From assembly GCF_002878395.1 (NCBI RefSeq), contig NC_061118.1, positions 125,944,829 through 126,008,828 on the forward strand: a stretch of DNA of 64,000 nt. The letters run 5' to 3'. This DNA comes from Capsicum annuum. Lineage: Eukaryota; Streptophyta; Magnoliopsida; Solanales; Solanaceae. The notes beneath the pieces are model-generated. The model was given only the letters and a program-made list of their open reading frames with translations, had not been told where the DNA came from and made no database searches. Every line of letters begins with the position of its first letter. The stretch's first letter is position 1. This document shows, piece by piece, positions 24,977-36,046 of this stretch. Made by a program: the position numbers and the translations under genes.

Positions 24977-26524
24977 AAATAATAGACCAACATTAATAAC
25001 AATTCATCACAACAATAAAAAATACTTAATTCTTTCACATGGCTCTAGTTCATTTCTTTTATCCACCCAATCACCATGTCCATAGGTCTAATTATAAAAT
25101 CTACCATCAATATAGGTATACATGTATTTTCTAACTAAGGTCTACTGCTCAACTTAAACCTTGCCTATCGGGGTACCAATCAACTTATATGGAGCCATGA
25201 AACTTAAATCCTTGATCCATTTTTAATAATCTCCAACTTGAAAATAGCAAGAATTCAATGATTTTTATCCCTTCTAAATGCATTCTTTCTTCGTCAGTAT
25301 TTTAGAGCCTTGAGACAATACTAACGAATTTTTAGAATAAAGCGTCATTCTATTTTACATTTGAAAAAAAAAGGTTTTCTAAAACTAGGAGAGACTATCT
25401 TTGTCATCGTGCTATAGTGGTTAACAGGCCACTACTGCAGCGCTGCTAAAAGGGATAATATCAACCTGCTTTCAAAAATTTCTCCTAGTCTAAATTTGTC
25501 TAGTCTTTGACTTTATGAACCGTTTTAATGATTATATATGAAATTCTCATACCTGTATCCTTTGGATGCAGTGACCTTAGTAATGACGGAAGGTGTCGTT
25601 ACTTATTAATAGTTACAATATTATATTGTGTTGTTAAATTATCTTGAGAAATAAGCAATTTGTAAATCATCGATGCACAAAATTTCAATTATGTGCTTAT
25701 CCATCTATTGCAACTCCTATTAATGTGAATACAAAAATAATTCAATTATAAGCCCTAATTTCATCCAATTCTTTCGTTATATTAAATATTATTATTTAAA
25801 TAAAATATTCATGTGATATTGACGCATGCACTATACAATACTTCTTCATTTGCTTATCTAGAGAATGATTTTTGATTTGTGTTTCTACAGTATTCTATAG
25901 ATGTATCTCCAACATATATATACATCAAATGTGAATATGCATACATCTATGTTTATTAACATAGATGCATAATTTATATATATTTCAATAAATATTTATG
26001 TTGTGCTTATAATGACTTTCATTTTTCTTACACCTTTTTAAATTTCTTGCTGTAGCTTTAGAAACTTTAACAAGCGATCTATTCAGTGGTGGATTTCAAG
26101 ATGATGTTATTTACCCAACAAACATCTTGATAAGTAAACTGATGTAATTTTTAATATCTTTAGATTGATCTAGTATAGTATTTGTCGATTGAGGTTAAAA
26201 ATATTTTCAACATACATCTTTCGCTCAATTTTATTTAATAAATTTAATGTTTATGTGTGTATTTAATGTAGACTCAATTTTGTTTGACTATAATAAATGT
26301 TATCACAAATGTAAAACACCATTAATGTTAAACCACATATATTTGATTCCTTCATTTAAGAAATGTATTGAAAGAACTTTGTAAGAACAGAAAAAATAGG
26401 TGATGGATCTATCAAAATAGTAATGAATCAAGAAATAATTTAAATTTCCTAAGTATAGGGGTATTTTTACGGAAATTGGACTTTGATGTTACAATAGAGT
26501 TAAAATATTTGAGATTAACAATAT
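24977..26524. other. Unassigned AT-rich sequence
   Basis: No gene is recognised. A small GC-rich block at about 25410-25450 ('gtggttaacaggccac', 'tgcagcgctgct') resembles the motif blocks inside LTRs elsewhere in the window. An imperfect inverted repeat, 'cgtcagtatt' and 'aatactaacg', lies at about 25294-25327. The rest is simple AT-rich sequence; decayed LTR material is likely but not shown. Confidence 0.35.
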
Positions 26525-28587
26525 TGTCACACCCCTATTTTTTACCGCATCCGACTCCACAAGGTTGTTGGTTTTGACAAAATGGATTTTATCAATTAAA
26601 ATGACGTTTTGAATAGGGATTATTTTATTTACAGAGTTGCCACTTGAAATTGAGTTTGGGTGTTCCAAGTCACCTTATTGAATCCTTATTCAAAAGAAAA
26701 TGACTCTTTATTTTTGATCTGCGAACTAGAAATCCAGATAACGAATTCTGTTGATCGAGGAGAAGATGTTAGACACCCCTTGAGTCCCGTGGTTCTAGCA
26801 TGGTCGCTTTAATGACTTACGGCTGGCTTAAATTAATCTTTTGGATATATAATATTTGTTAGCATAAACTTACTTATTCCGCTTTATTTATTTGTGAATA
26901 TATTTAAAACTGTATTGATGTGTGGCGTACCGATAGTAGTACTTTTCGGCCTTACCGTAAGTTTTTATGTATTCCTCACATCTTTGTGTCATTTATGGAT
27001 CGCCCCCATTTTTCAAGTCTAGATAAGCACCTAACAGGTTTAGAATCTAACCAACCTGGTTCAAACGGCTTCAAATTGTATATTAAATTTTATTATAACG
27101 AATGATCGGTAGCAGGGTTTTCCAACTTCATTGCTAAATTTCTTTTGTATGTTAAACCTTAATTTCTTGAGGTCAAGAATCTAACTCATTCTTTTACAAA
27201 TTCACTCCCATACAATGGTTTCACCTCTTTTTTTTTAAATAATGATGACGGATCTTGAATAAAAATTTAAAGTCGTGAACCAATTGATTTACTAAGGCCA
27301 AATATTAGCCAAACCTAAAAACCAACTCATTCACGAATACAATTAAAATTCATGTTGAATGATAAATGTCAAATGCATCCAATCAATTTAAATCAATCAT
27401 TTGAAAACTACAAGAAGAAACATAAGACCAAACAACAGACAAAGACAACAAAATTAATTACCAAACTTACCCTAACTTATTAGAAAACAATAACAGTTGT
27501 TTAAATTAATAGCTTAAACCTCCAGTGGTTAACTAATCTTGAAGAAAAAGGTATTGACAACTTCAATTAGAAGATCAAGTCAAATTCAAGACTGTGGTTG
27601 ACATGTTTCCTTGAATGAATATTTATAGTGTTTGTCTAGTGAAAATAATATCCTCATCGTTTCATATTCTCTAGTCCCTTTTTTTTAAAGATCAAATTCC
27701 AAGAATTATGTAATAGTGCATCACGAGTGCAAATGCATTAGAATTGTAACTTGTTGAAAATGATTGATTTCAACTTTCAATGGAGAGATTCTTTCAACTA
27801 GTAATTTTAACATTCCTTTCCTAGTTAAACAAAAATGATAACACTCAGTTTAATATTTAGCAAAGAATTTTATGAACAATGTATGTAAAGCCACTTGCAA
27901 ATATCACTTTCGACTAAGCATCACTTATTACATGGAAACTATATAAATTAGAGGCCAAACAAAACGAATTAAACACCAATCTTATAGACATGGATAAATT
28001 AAATTATTTTATTAATTTTAATTTAAATTTAACTATACAAGAATATGAACATACTCCATAGTCCATGCTATAGAGTCAAAGAGTTAATGACCAACTAATA
28101 TATTTGAAATCCGAGCAACTTTGTAATATTTGAATCAAATCTTTCATATTTACGATATTACATTATAGAAAGAAAGATTAACGGTTACCTCTTGTGGAAG
28201 TAACTCATAATAAAATAAAAATAAGTCACAAACTCAAAATAACGAACCTAACCTCAAACTCCAAATCGTCGTCTACCCGTTCGCGCTCTCTCTCTATCTC
28301 TCTGATTTTGTTTTCCTTATTTCGTTTGTTCCTTACACCTTTCTCTTTTTATTCTTTTTGGTTTTCTCTCAAACTTTCTTCTTGTCTCCCTTTCTGTTTT
28401 CTAATGTTTTCTTGTTTTCAATGTTTGTTCTTCTTCTGTTTCTTTTTTTCTCTCATTCGTTTTTTTCTTTTTTTGGTGTTGTGTGTGTTATATTGTGGGT
28501 TATGTAATGGGAAGTTGAGGGAGATATGGGAGTGAATGTGGGGATTGTAGGGCGATTTGGTAGTTTAGGTTAAGATTTCCTTTTTAA

Positions 28588-28630
<43 letters not shown>

Positions 28631-28976
28631 GTGATAAAATTTATTTATAACTAATAAATTATAAAATAATTTAAATAGCTAGTCTTAGAAATATGATTAA
28701 GAAGTATTAATATCACTAGATTTTTATTAAAAGTTAAAAGAAGAAAACAAATATAATTTAAAAAAATTTATTTTTCCTAAAATTAATTAAATAAATAAAT
28801 AATAAAATAAAAAATATTTTAAAATGTGACTTTATTTTTGTAGTTTTCAAAATTTTTAACAAATTTAGTAAAAATAAGATAAACTTAACATATCTAATTT
28901 TGATGCTAAGAAAAACAAATTGAATACTAAAATGGCGAAAAAATACTTAAGTTTGGTAAAAAATTAGGTGTTTACA
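26525..28976 (-). repeat. 3' LTR of element F
   Basis: It is 2452 bases, plus-strand 'tgtcacaccccta' to 'aggtgtttaca'. The first about 1290 bases match 32331-33626 nearly continuously ('aaaatgacgttttgaatag', 'ggtgttccaagtcacctta', 'cctggttcaaacggcttc'). The rest is present only here. It includes a pyrimidine-rich stretch (28270-28480) and an AAT microsatellite. The open frame over the pyrimidine stretch is low-complexity and not a gene. Confidence 0.8.
28588..28629. repeat. (AAT)n microsatellite
   Basis: About 13 uninterrupted AAT units lie inside the LTR of F, in the part missing from the other LTR copy. Confidence 0.95.
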
Positions 28977-28996
28977 GAATGCCCCTCTTTGCTTCG
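28977..28996 (-). other. Polypurine tract of element F
   Basis: The minus strand reads GAAGCAAAGAGGGGCATTC directly before the LTR start TGTAAACACC. It is a purine-rich tract in the expected place, though not a perfect run. Confidence 0.6.
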
Positions 28997-29839
28997 AAAT
29001 ATGGAGAGTTTTCAAGTAAAGAAGTAAACATGACTAATTTTTGACCTTACCATTTATTTAAAAGTAATATGTAAATAAGTAGAAAAAGGGTGTGACCGAG
29101 CCCTTGCTTTGGGCATCTTATTCAAATGAGTGTAGGACTAAAGGAAAGAGTTAGAGAGTCGAGTTGAGGTCCAATAGAGTTTCCGGTTCATGGTTCCTTT
29201 TATTACATCAAAAAAGAAAAAGTGAAACTATAAATGAAAAATACAAGCTCCTATCTATTCTGTTTATCTTGATTCTCTTGCTTCAGATCTTCCTCTTAGA
29301 TCTTCAGTTATTGCCTCACCTTCTTCTGGTGGGTACCTTGATCTCAAAATTTGATCTTTGAGTTAGGATTTGAGACTTGAAATTGAAACTTAGATTGAGT
29401 CATTGACACTCTACCAAAGAATAGTTTATAAAATACTTTTGGATGTTTGTTCTCTTGATCAGAAGCTAAAAAGATGTCTCTTGAGATGTTGGGCCGCTAT
29501 GGACGCAGAGTGACTCTAATTAACTTCAACCTGATCATTCTTCTATATTTTGACCGGAGATGAAATTTCATTCTCGACATCAAACGTGCGTTTTGCAAAA
29601 AAATCTACAAGCCATCAAAGAAAACAAAACACAACGAACAAAATTTTTTGCCTCAGTTTACACTAGAAAAATTTTGTGAGTTATTAGAAAAATATAAAAT
29701 AATTTAAAAATAAATAAATAAAGATGATAGAAATCTAGGCTAGGTACGCAATAAAATAAGATCTCTATTATCAATAATGCAACAAAAGGATGTTATACCT
29801 TGTGAATGCATGAAATGCGACTGGGGAATGTTGTACATA
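28997..29839 (-). other. Non-coding 3' interior of element F
   Basis: This is AT-rich sequence between the minisatellite and the polypurine tract. I saw no protein motif on either strand. Short open frames here lack any resemblance to gag or pol. Confidence 0.5.
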
Positions 29840-31402
29840 AAATGTCAACTCAGGAATGTCGTACCCTATGAAGACATAAAGAATAAAAATAGAAAGGTTT
29901 ATTTCCTAAAATGTCAACTAGGGGATGGCTCCCTATACAGAAGAAATAAAATGTCAACTAGGGGATGACGCCCTATAAAAACGAATAAGATGTCAACTAG
30001 GGGATGACGCTCTATGAAGATAAAATAAGATGTCAACTAGAGGATGATGCCCTATAAAGATGAATAAGATATCAACTAGGGGATGGCGCCCTATGAAGAT
30101 GAAATAAGATGTCCACTAGGGGACGACACCCTATGAAGACGAATAAGATATCAACTAGGGGATGGAGCCCTATGAAGATGAAATAAGATGTCCACTAGGG
30201 GATGGCTCCCTATGAAGCCGAATAAGATGTCAACTAGGGGATGGCACCCTATGAAGATGAATAAGATGTCAACTAGAGGATGGCATCCTATGTAGATGAT
30301 ATAAGATGTCAACTAGGAGATTGCGCCCTATGAAGACGAATAAGATATCAACTAGGGGATGGCGCCCTATGAAGACGAGATAAGATGTTAACTAGGGGAT
30401 GATTCTCTATGAAGACGAATAAGATGTCAACTAGGGGATGGAGCCCTATGAAGACGAATAAGATGTAAACTAGAGGATGTCAACCTATGAAGACGAGATA
30501 AGATGTCAACTAGGGGATGTCTCCCTATGAAGACGAATAAGATATCAACTAGGGGTTGGCGCCCTATGAAGATGAGATAAGATGTCAACTAGGGGATGGC
30601 ACCCTATGAAGACGCATAAGATGTCAACTAGGGGATGGCGCCCTATGAAGAAGAATAAGATGTCAACTAGGAGATAGTGCCCTATAAAGATGAATAAGAT
30701 GTCAACTAGGGGATGGCGCCCTATGAGTACGAAATAAGATGTCTAGTAGGAGATGGCGCCCTATGAAGATGAATAAGATGTCAACTAGGGGATGGAGCCC
30801 TATAAAGACGAATAAGATATCAACTAGGGGATGGCACCCTATGAAGATGAAATAAGATGTCCTCTAGGGGATAGTTCCCTATAAAGACAAATAAGATGTC
30901 AACTAGGGAATGATGCCCTATGAAAATGAATAAGATGTCAACTATGGGATGACACCCTATAAAGATGAATAAGATGTCAACCAGGAAATGGCGCCCTATA
31001 AAGATGAGATAAGATGTCAACTAGGGAATGGCTCCCTATGAAGACGACTAAGATGTTAACTAGGGGATGACGCCCTATGAAGATGAGATAAGATGTCAGC
31101 TAGGGGATGGCACCCTATGAACACGAATAGGATGTCAAATAGGGGATGACGCTCTATGAAGATGAATAAGATGTCAACTAGGGGATGGCATCCTATAAAG
31201 ATGAAATAAAATATCAACTAGGGGATGGCGCCTTATGAAGACAAATAAGATGTCAAGTAGGGGATGGCGCCCTATGAAGACGAGATAAGATATCAACTAT
31301 GGGATGGCGCCCTATGAAGACGAGATAAGATGTCAACTAGGGGATGATACCCTATGAGGACAAAAAGATGTCAGCTAGGGGATGGTACCCTCTGAGGACA
31401 AA
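29840..31402. repeat. 39/40-bp minisatellite, about 40 copies
   Basis: The unit contains 'atgtcaactaggggatgg' followed by 'cgccctatgaagacgaat' and is 39 bases long; a variant ending 'gacgagat' is 40. Units are head to tail with no unique spacers. The commonest core has 'aggggatggcgccct', in which AGGG and CCCT can pair around the GGCGCC centre. Units vary mainly in the middle bases (gcgccc, gctccc, gcaccc, gacgcc). Because 39 is a multiple of three, runs of 39-base units leave a 13-residue repeat open on the minus strand (30820-31020), but the 40-base units break it. It lies inside retrotransposon F. Confidence 0.95.
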
Positions 31403-32309
31403 GAGAATTAAAGATTTTTATTCCCTAAAGAGTACTCAGGAGATGTTTTACCTGTTGAGGTAAGTGAGATTTTTTTTAATAGAAAAAAAATGCCCAGTAT
31501 TATACCTTTTAGGGATGTATAAAAAAAAATTATTCAGCAATAACGAACCCTATTGTAGGATTGCCTACGTATCTTGCTGAGATGAGAATCATGTGTGCAT
31601 AGTTCGTGCAACTGACAAACTCGATAATTTAGAGTTTTTTTTTATTGTGAAAGAAAATCTCGCACCTCATTTAGGTTTTGAAAAAGAATAGGTTTTAAAG
31701 AGAAATTTTCAGTCTTTCTTACGTTAATGGATTCCAAAGCCGGCCAACATTCGAAACAGCCAGATAGTTAATGCGACTAGTAGGAAAAAAAATGGATAGT
31801 CTTAAAAGAGGGTACTTTTAGACATTCAAGCCTTTGTCGCACCTCCAATAAGTTAAAAATGCACGTAATGCAAATAAAGTAAAGCTTAATAGGGATAGCC
31901 ATGTCTAAGTTCCAGTTATGATAGGTTCAACCTGGTGTTGTTAAGTATCTAGACTGGCTGTAAAACAAAGGGAAAACTCGAGTCGTCAAGGGACATCTTT
32001 ACCGATAGCAGGGCTTTTCGGCCTCACTATTAGTCCCTTCCCGTCCTAAATCATGAGTGACTACAGAATCCTTCCTAGGATCATTGTCGCATCTCTAGTA
32101 TCTCAAGCTCGGGAGCGTATACCGCATCTCCGAATATAAAGTATCTCAGAAGACTCAGATGGGTACGCGAGAGAAGGCAGTTTATATTACAATTCAAATA
32201 ATATCAAAGAAGTTAAACATGTAGGCAAAGAGGACATTTAGGCCAACAATATATAATATAAGTATTAAATAAAGCCAAATAAGTCAATATAAAAGCTCTA
32301 ATTCTGGTT
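31403..32309 (-). other. Non-coding 5' interior of element F
   Basis: It lies between the minisatellite and primer site, with no gag motif. A 'ttaccgatagcaggg' phrase with 'ttttcggcctcac' at about 32000-32030 resembles the LTR text at about 26927-26960 ('accgatagtag', 'ttttcggcctta'), suggesting shared or duplicated leader and LTR sequence. The 'gattgcctacgtatcttgc' phrase near 31560 is typical of Tat-like elements as I know them. Confidence 0.5.
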
Positions 32310-32327
32310 GTCCCCAGCGGAGTCACT
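32310..32327 (-). other. Primer-site-like sequence of element F
   Basis: The minus strand reads AGTGACTCCGCTGGGGAC three bases inside the LTR edge. This GACTCCGCTGGGGA motif is characteristic of Tat/Ogre-type elements (tRNA-Arg type from memory). The tRNA identity is not checked. Confidence 0.6.
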
Positions 32328-32330
32328 ATC

Positions 32331-33626
32331 TATCACACCCCTATTTTTTACCACATCCTACCCCGCTAGGTTGTTGGTTTTGAGAACATGGGTTTTTCCA
32401 ATTAAAATGACGTTTTGAATAGGGATTACTTTATCTACAGAGTTGCCACTTGAAATTGAGTTTGGGTGTTCCAAGTCACCTTATTGAATCCCTATTCAAA
32501 AGAAAATGACTCTTTATTTTTTGTCTACAAACTAGAAATTCGGTTAAGAAATTCTATTGACCGAGAGAAAGGTGTTAGGCACCCCTCAAGTCCCATGGTT
32601 CTAGCACGGTCTCTTTAATGACATACGTCTGGCTTAAATTAATCTTTTGGACATATAATATTTGTTAGCCTAAAGTTACTTATTCTGCTTTATTTATTTG
32701 TGACTATATTTAAAACTGTATTGATGTGTGGCTTACCGATAGTAGTACTTTTCGACCTTACCACAAGTTTTGATGTATTCCTCACGCCTTTGTGTCATTT
32801 ATGGATTGTCCCCATTTTTCAAGTCTAGATAAGCACCTAACAGGTTTAGAATCTACCCAACCTGGTTCAAACGGCTTCAAATGGTATATTAAATTTTATT
32901 ATAACGAATGATCGGTAGCAGGGTTTTCCAACTTCATCGTTAACTTTCTTTTGTATGTTAAACCTTAATTTCTTGAGGTTAAGAATCTAACTCATTCTTT
33001 TATAAATTCGCTCTCATACAATGGTTTTTCCTCTCTTTTCTTTTAATAATGATGACGGATCTTGAATAAAAATTTAAAGTCGTGACCCAATTGATTTGCT
33101 AAGGCCAAATATTAGCCAAACCTAAAAATCAACTCATTCCTGAATACAATTAAAATCCATGTTGAATGATAAATGTCAAATGCATCCAATCAATTTAAAT
33201 CAATCATTTGAAAACTACAAGAAGAAACATAAGACCAAACAACAGACAAAAACAACAAAATTAATTACTACATTACCCTAACTTATTAGAAAACAATAAT
33301 AGTAGTTTAAATTAATTGCTTAAACCTCCAGTGGTTAACTAATCTTGAAGAAAAAGGTATTGACAACTTCAATTAGAAGATCAAGTCAAATTCAAGATCG
33401 TGGTTGGCATGTTTCCTTGAATGAATATTTATAGTGTTTGTCTAGTGGAAATAATATCTTCGTGGTTTCATATTCTCTAATCCCTTTTTTTTTTAAAAGA
33501 TCAAATTCCAGAAATTATATAGTAGTGCATCACGAGTGCAAATGCATTAGAATTGTAACTTGTTGAAAATGATTGATTTCAACTTTCAATGGAGAGATTC
33601 TTTCAACTAGTAATTTTAACATTCCT
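32331..33626 (-). repeat. 5' LTR of element F, truncated
   Basis: It matches 26525-27817 closely, from 'tatcacacccctattt' to 'gtaattttaacattcct'. Beyond 33626 the sequence is unrelated to the other LTR, so the outer about 1.15 kb (transcription-start side) is gone. Confidence 0.8.
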
Positions 33627-34180
33627 TGTATTTTTATAATGTTTTGTAAGCCAAAATATTTTTGAAAGATTTTCTCTAGCCAACTAGTTACAAGGAAAAC
33701 AAAATTATAACTTAGTTCTAAAGTTTTGAAAGTGACATTTCATGTTGGTTGTCCTGCCCCCACCCCCACCAAACCACATAGTTTTTGCATATGATTATAT
33801 ATAAATGTTCTTAGAATGATATTTTACTTATTCGCCAAACAGTATAAAGTAAAAAAATTTTAGTTTCGAAAGAAAATGTTTTTCATGAAAAAAATTTTCG
33901 TTAGACCAAACATTCCTGATAATAAGTGCTTTTTAAGAATCAGAGACTATTCGAGTTTATATACTTTGCTTTATTGGGATAGCACTGCTTGATGCTGAAT
34001 TTTCCCCTCGAAATATTGAAAAACCAAGCATTGACTATGATCTACTGTAAAGTAAAGTAATTAATGCCCGATAATGCACTTAGTGTTTTTAAGAACATAA
34101 AATATGTGCGTAAAATCAGCAGTGCTCTTTTCTTGTACTTGGGTTCTGATTACTTTGTTTAAATACTCTTAACTTCTATG
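33627..34180. other. Unassigned AT-rich sequence
   Basis: No gene is seen. Around 33860-33915 are phrases such as 'gaaaatgtttttcatg' and 'gttagaccaaacattcc' that I associate with short DNA-transposon relics in Solanaceae, but no terminal repeats could be paired. A C-rich run lies at 33757-33771. Confidence 0.3.
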
Positions 34181-34220
34181 GCCAATGCTTTACTATAATT
34201 TTTCATGTTGGATATTGCAG

Positions 34221-34361
34221 GTGAACAAAAATATATTTCTGGATCTTAAAGTCCTGTGCGGAATAATCCATGCATTAACAGGCTATTTTCGTTCCATGAG
34301 ATCTAGACGTCCACCTGGTTTCGAGAACCATAACATACTAGCTTCTGAGACTTTCTGTGTG
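34221..34361 (+). other. CBL relic, exon 1 piece
   Basis: An acceptor AG lies at 34220. The frame is open from 34185 through the acceptor to 34424, so coding stays possible across the splice site. The conserved end is the RPPGFENHNILASET run. The N-terminal residues (VNKNIFLDLKVLCG) are hydrophobic and could be the variable CBL N-terminus. Confidence 0.6.
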
Positions 34362-34689
34362 TTAAAGAATGGCACTTTGTCCCTAAATATTGTTAAGTCA
34401 AAGGACTTTGATGCACTTGTTTGATTTTCTATTTCCTTCTTTTTCTTGTCCTTATTTGGTAATTATAGTTAGTACTATTCTTTAAAATGTTTGACCAGTA
34501 GTGATTGTTCAACATTCAATCACAAGAAGTTTGTAATCACTGTTCTAGAAACCCAATGATTCAAAAATCGTAGATATATACTGATCAGTATTCTAACTGA
34601 CAAGTGAGACTATCATTTGAGTTCAGTTACTATATGTTTTTTTCGTACTTTGATTATCGCATTTTTAATTGATGTTACTTTTTGGATTG

Positions 34690-34905
34690 ATTTGTCTTTT
34701 TTTTTTTTATAGTATTTATGCCATGGCTTCTCCCCTTTCACATTTCCTTTTCCCTTACTACTTTAGACTGTTCTTTCCTTGAGCTTAAGGTATATTGGAA
34801 ACTATCTCTCTACCTCCAAGTTAAGTGTAAGGTCTGCGAATGCTCTACCCTCTTCGAACTCCACTTTGTAGGATTACACTGCGTATGTTATTGTTATTGC
34901 CTTCA
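34690..34905 (+). repeat. 3' tail of a non-LTR element (RTE-LINE or SINE type)
   Basis: 'taaggtctgcgaatgctcta', then 'ggattacactgcgtatg' and a decayed (TTG)n-like run 'ttattgttattg' form the conserved tail shared by Solanaceae RTE-type LINEs and TS-type SINEs. It sits inside the CBL relic's intron. The 5' limit is uncertain and no target duplication was found. Confidence 0.55.
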
Positions 34906-35113
34906 GCAAATTGAAATCTTTCCTCTAAATAATTGGTAATATATATATTCCTGGACACTGAAGTTTGAAGCTATTGATGTCTACTTGGTTATCTTCCAAC
35001 AGAGTAGGTGTGTCCAACGAAAAACTGTTAGTATGATATTAACTATTCCATGGCTATTTTTTTTGTTAAGTTGTAATCAAGAATCTTAGAGTGCTCTGAT
35101 CGTCTATTGCAGT

Positions 35114-35215
35114 TTCTGTTAATGAAGTGGATGCAATGTATGTTCTATACAAAAAACTAAGCAGCTCCATAATTGATGATGGACATCCTGCTTCAGATTC
35201 TCTTTCAGTTGTGGA
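35114..35215 (+). other. CBL relic, exon 2 piece
   Basis: It begins right after 'tctattgcag'. It encodes SVNEVDAMYVLYKKLSSSII then DDG, the region leading into EF-hand 1 of CBL proteins. Frame damage follows at about 35187. Confidence 0.65.
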
Positions 35216-36010
35216 AACAAGCCTCTATTCCTATCGCTTTAGTAGCCGGTGGACCATTATGTTCCCTTGTCCTTCTCCGTTCCTTCTTTAATCAAAATAC
35301 ATACGTTTATTTATTTAGTTGTGTCTTTAACGTCATATTCAACTTACAGGTAGCACGCAGATTTCAGCTCTAGAGCTGCTTAGGACTGAAATTTCTTCAA
35401 GAGGATTTGCTTCATTCATCTCCTCGCTGTGAACAACAGATTTGAATGCTTTATACAGTATTTCAGGTTTCCATTTCAAGAATTAAAGCCTAGTGGCAGT
35501 AGTACTCATGATCATGCAGCTTCTTTAAGTAATTTTTCAAGTCTCTCTTATTTGTATTTTTTATTCTATTGATGTCCGAGACCTCCCAAATTTTTCATTT
35601 TTTGTCCATCGACTTGTGTTCCTTGCACCTTTAATTTGCTTTTTCGTGTTTTATGTTTGCTTTAATTTGGAATCATGATAAAGTTTGGTTATTTCATTGA
35701 TTATTTATCTTGTGAATTAATCCTGCTCTTAACCTTCTTGAAATATTTAGATGGTTGCCTTTTAGAATTCAGGGCATAGCTGCACAGGGTATAACTTCAC
35801 TACCAACTACAGCTATATTAATTCATATTTTCAGTTTTGGCACTTTTGGTATCAAAAAATATTATAACAATATAATACTTTTAGGGTAAGCCTTAGCAAT
35901 GTAGCAATGTACTCTTTGTTCCACATATGAAGAACAATTTTGTACATGTAACTATAACGTAATATGACTTACTATTTCTCTTAATAATACTACTTTCCTC
36001 ACCATTACAA
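35216..36010. other. Sequence between CBL relic and Helitron-like end
   Basis: This is AT-rich with no reading frame of note. I looked for further CBL exons (EF-hand loops, FPSF tail) and saw none. Confidence 0.35.
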
Positions 36011-36015
36011 ATCCG

Positions 36016-36046
36016 CCTGTGCATCGCACGAACTCGGGTCACCTAG
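36016..36046 (+). mobile_element. Helitron-like 3' terminus
   Basis: A short hairpin GTGC-atc-GCAC (36019-36029) is followed 13 bases later by CTAG (36043-36046) and a T. This is the layout of a Helitron 3' end: hairpin, then CTRR, inserted before T. The body would lie to the left. No 5' TC end was identified, so element length is unknown. Confidence 0.45.

Larger units (their letters stand above)
26525..33626 (-). mobile_element. Element F: Tat/Ogre-like element with truncated 5' LTR, non-coding
   Basis: On the minus strand: the 5' LTR start is missing (right, 32331-33626 left), then a primer-site-like sequence, a 3.35-kb interior, a polypurine tract, and a complete 3' LTR (26525-28976). 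The primer-site sequence around 32310-32327 reads GTGACTCCGCTGGGGAC-like on the minus strand, the motif commonly placed after LTRs of Tat/Ogre-lineage elements. The interior has no gag or pol text; nearly half of it is a minisatellite. It is probably a non-autonomous or internally deleted copy. The right LTR stops matching at about 33626, so the 5' about 1.15 kb was lost. Confidence 0.75.
34221..35215 (+). pseudogene. Calcineurin B-like (CBL) calcium-sensor relic, two exons
   Basis: CBL proteins are EF-hand calcium sensors that bind CIPK kinases. A first exon piece follows an AG acceptor at 34220 and encodes a run ending MRSRRPPGFENHNILASETF. A GT donor-like 'ctgtgtgtta' lies at about 34362. 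The second piece starts after 'tctattgcag' (35113) with SVNEVDAMYVLYKKLSSS and IIDDG. Together they match the start of the CBL fold up to just before the first EF-hand loop; the RPPG motif points to CBL4 or CBL8-like members. After IIDDG the frame collapses through small deletions within 'ctttcagttgtgg', and no later exon (EF-hands 2-4, C-terminal PSF motif) was found. The putative intron carries a non-LTR tail. It is a fragment, not a working gene. Confidence 0.65.

Noticed and set aside
28194..28535. 113-codon plus-strand frame, Phe/Leu/Ser-rich
   Set aside because: It is a pyrimidine-rich low-complexity stretch inside the LTR of F and lies on the strand opposite to the element.
30820..31020. 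66-codon minus-strand frame with a 13-residue repeat
   Set aside because: It exists only because consecutive 39-base units keep frame; 40-base units on either side destroy it.
29840..31402. CRISPR-like array
   Set aside because: Units are contiguous 39/40-mers with no unique spacers, in plant retrotransposon DNA; it is a minisatellite.
34718..34939. 73-codon frame, Cys/Leu-rich
   Set aside because: It covers the non-LTR tail within the CBL intron; not a gene.
35173..35373. 66-codon frame after the CBL relic
   Set aside because: It reads a shifted frame of the broken CBL exon 2 and then intron-like sequence.
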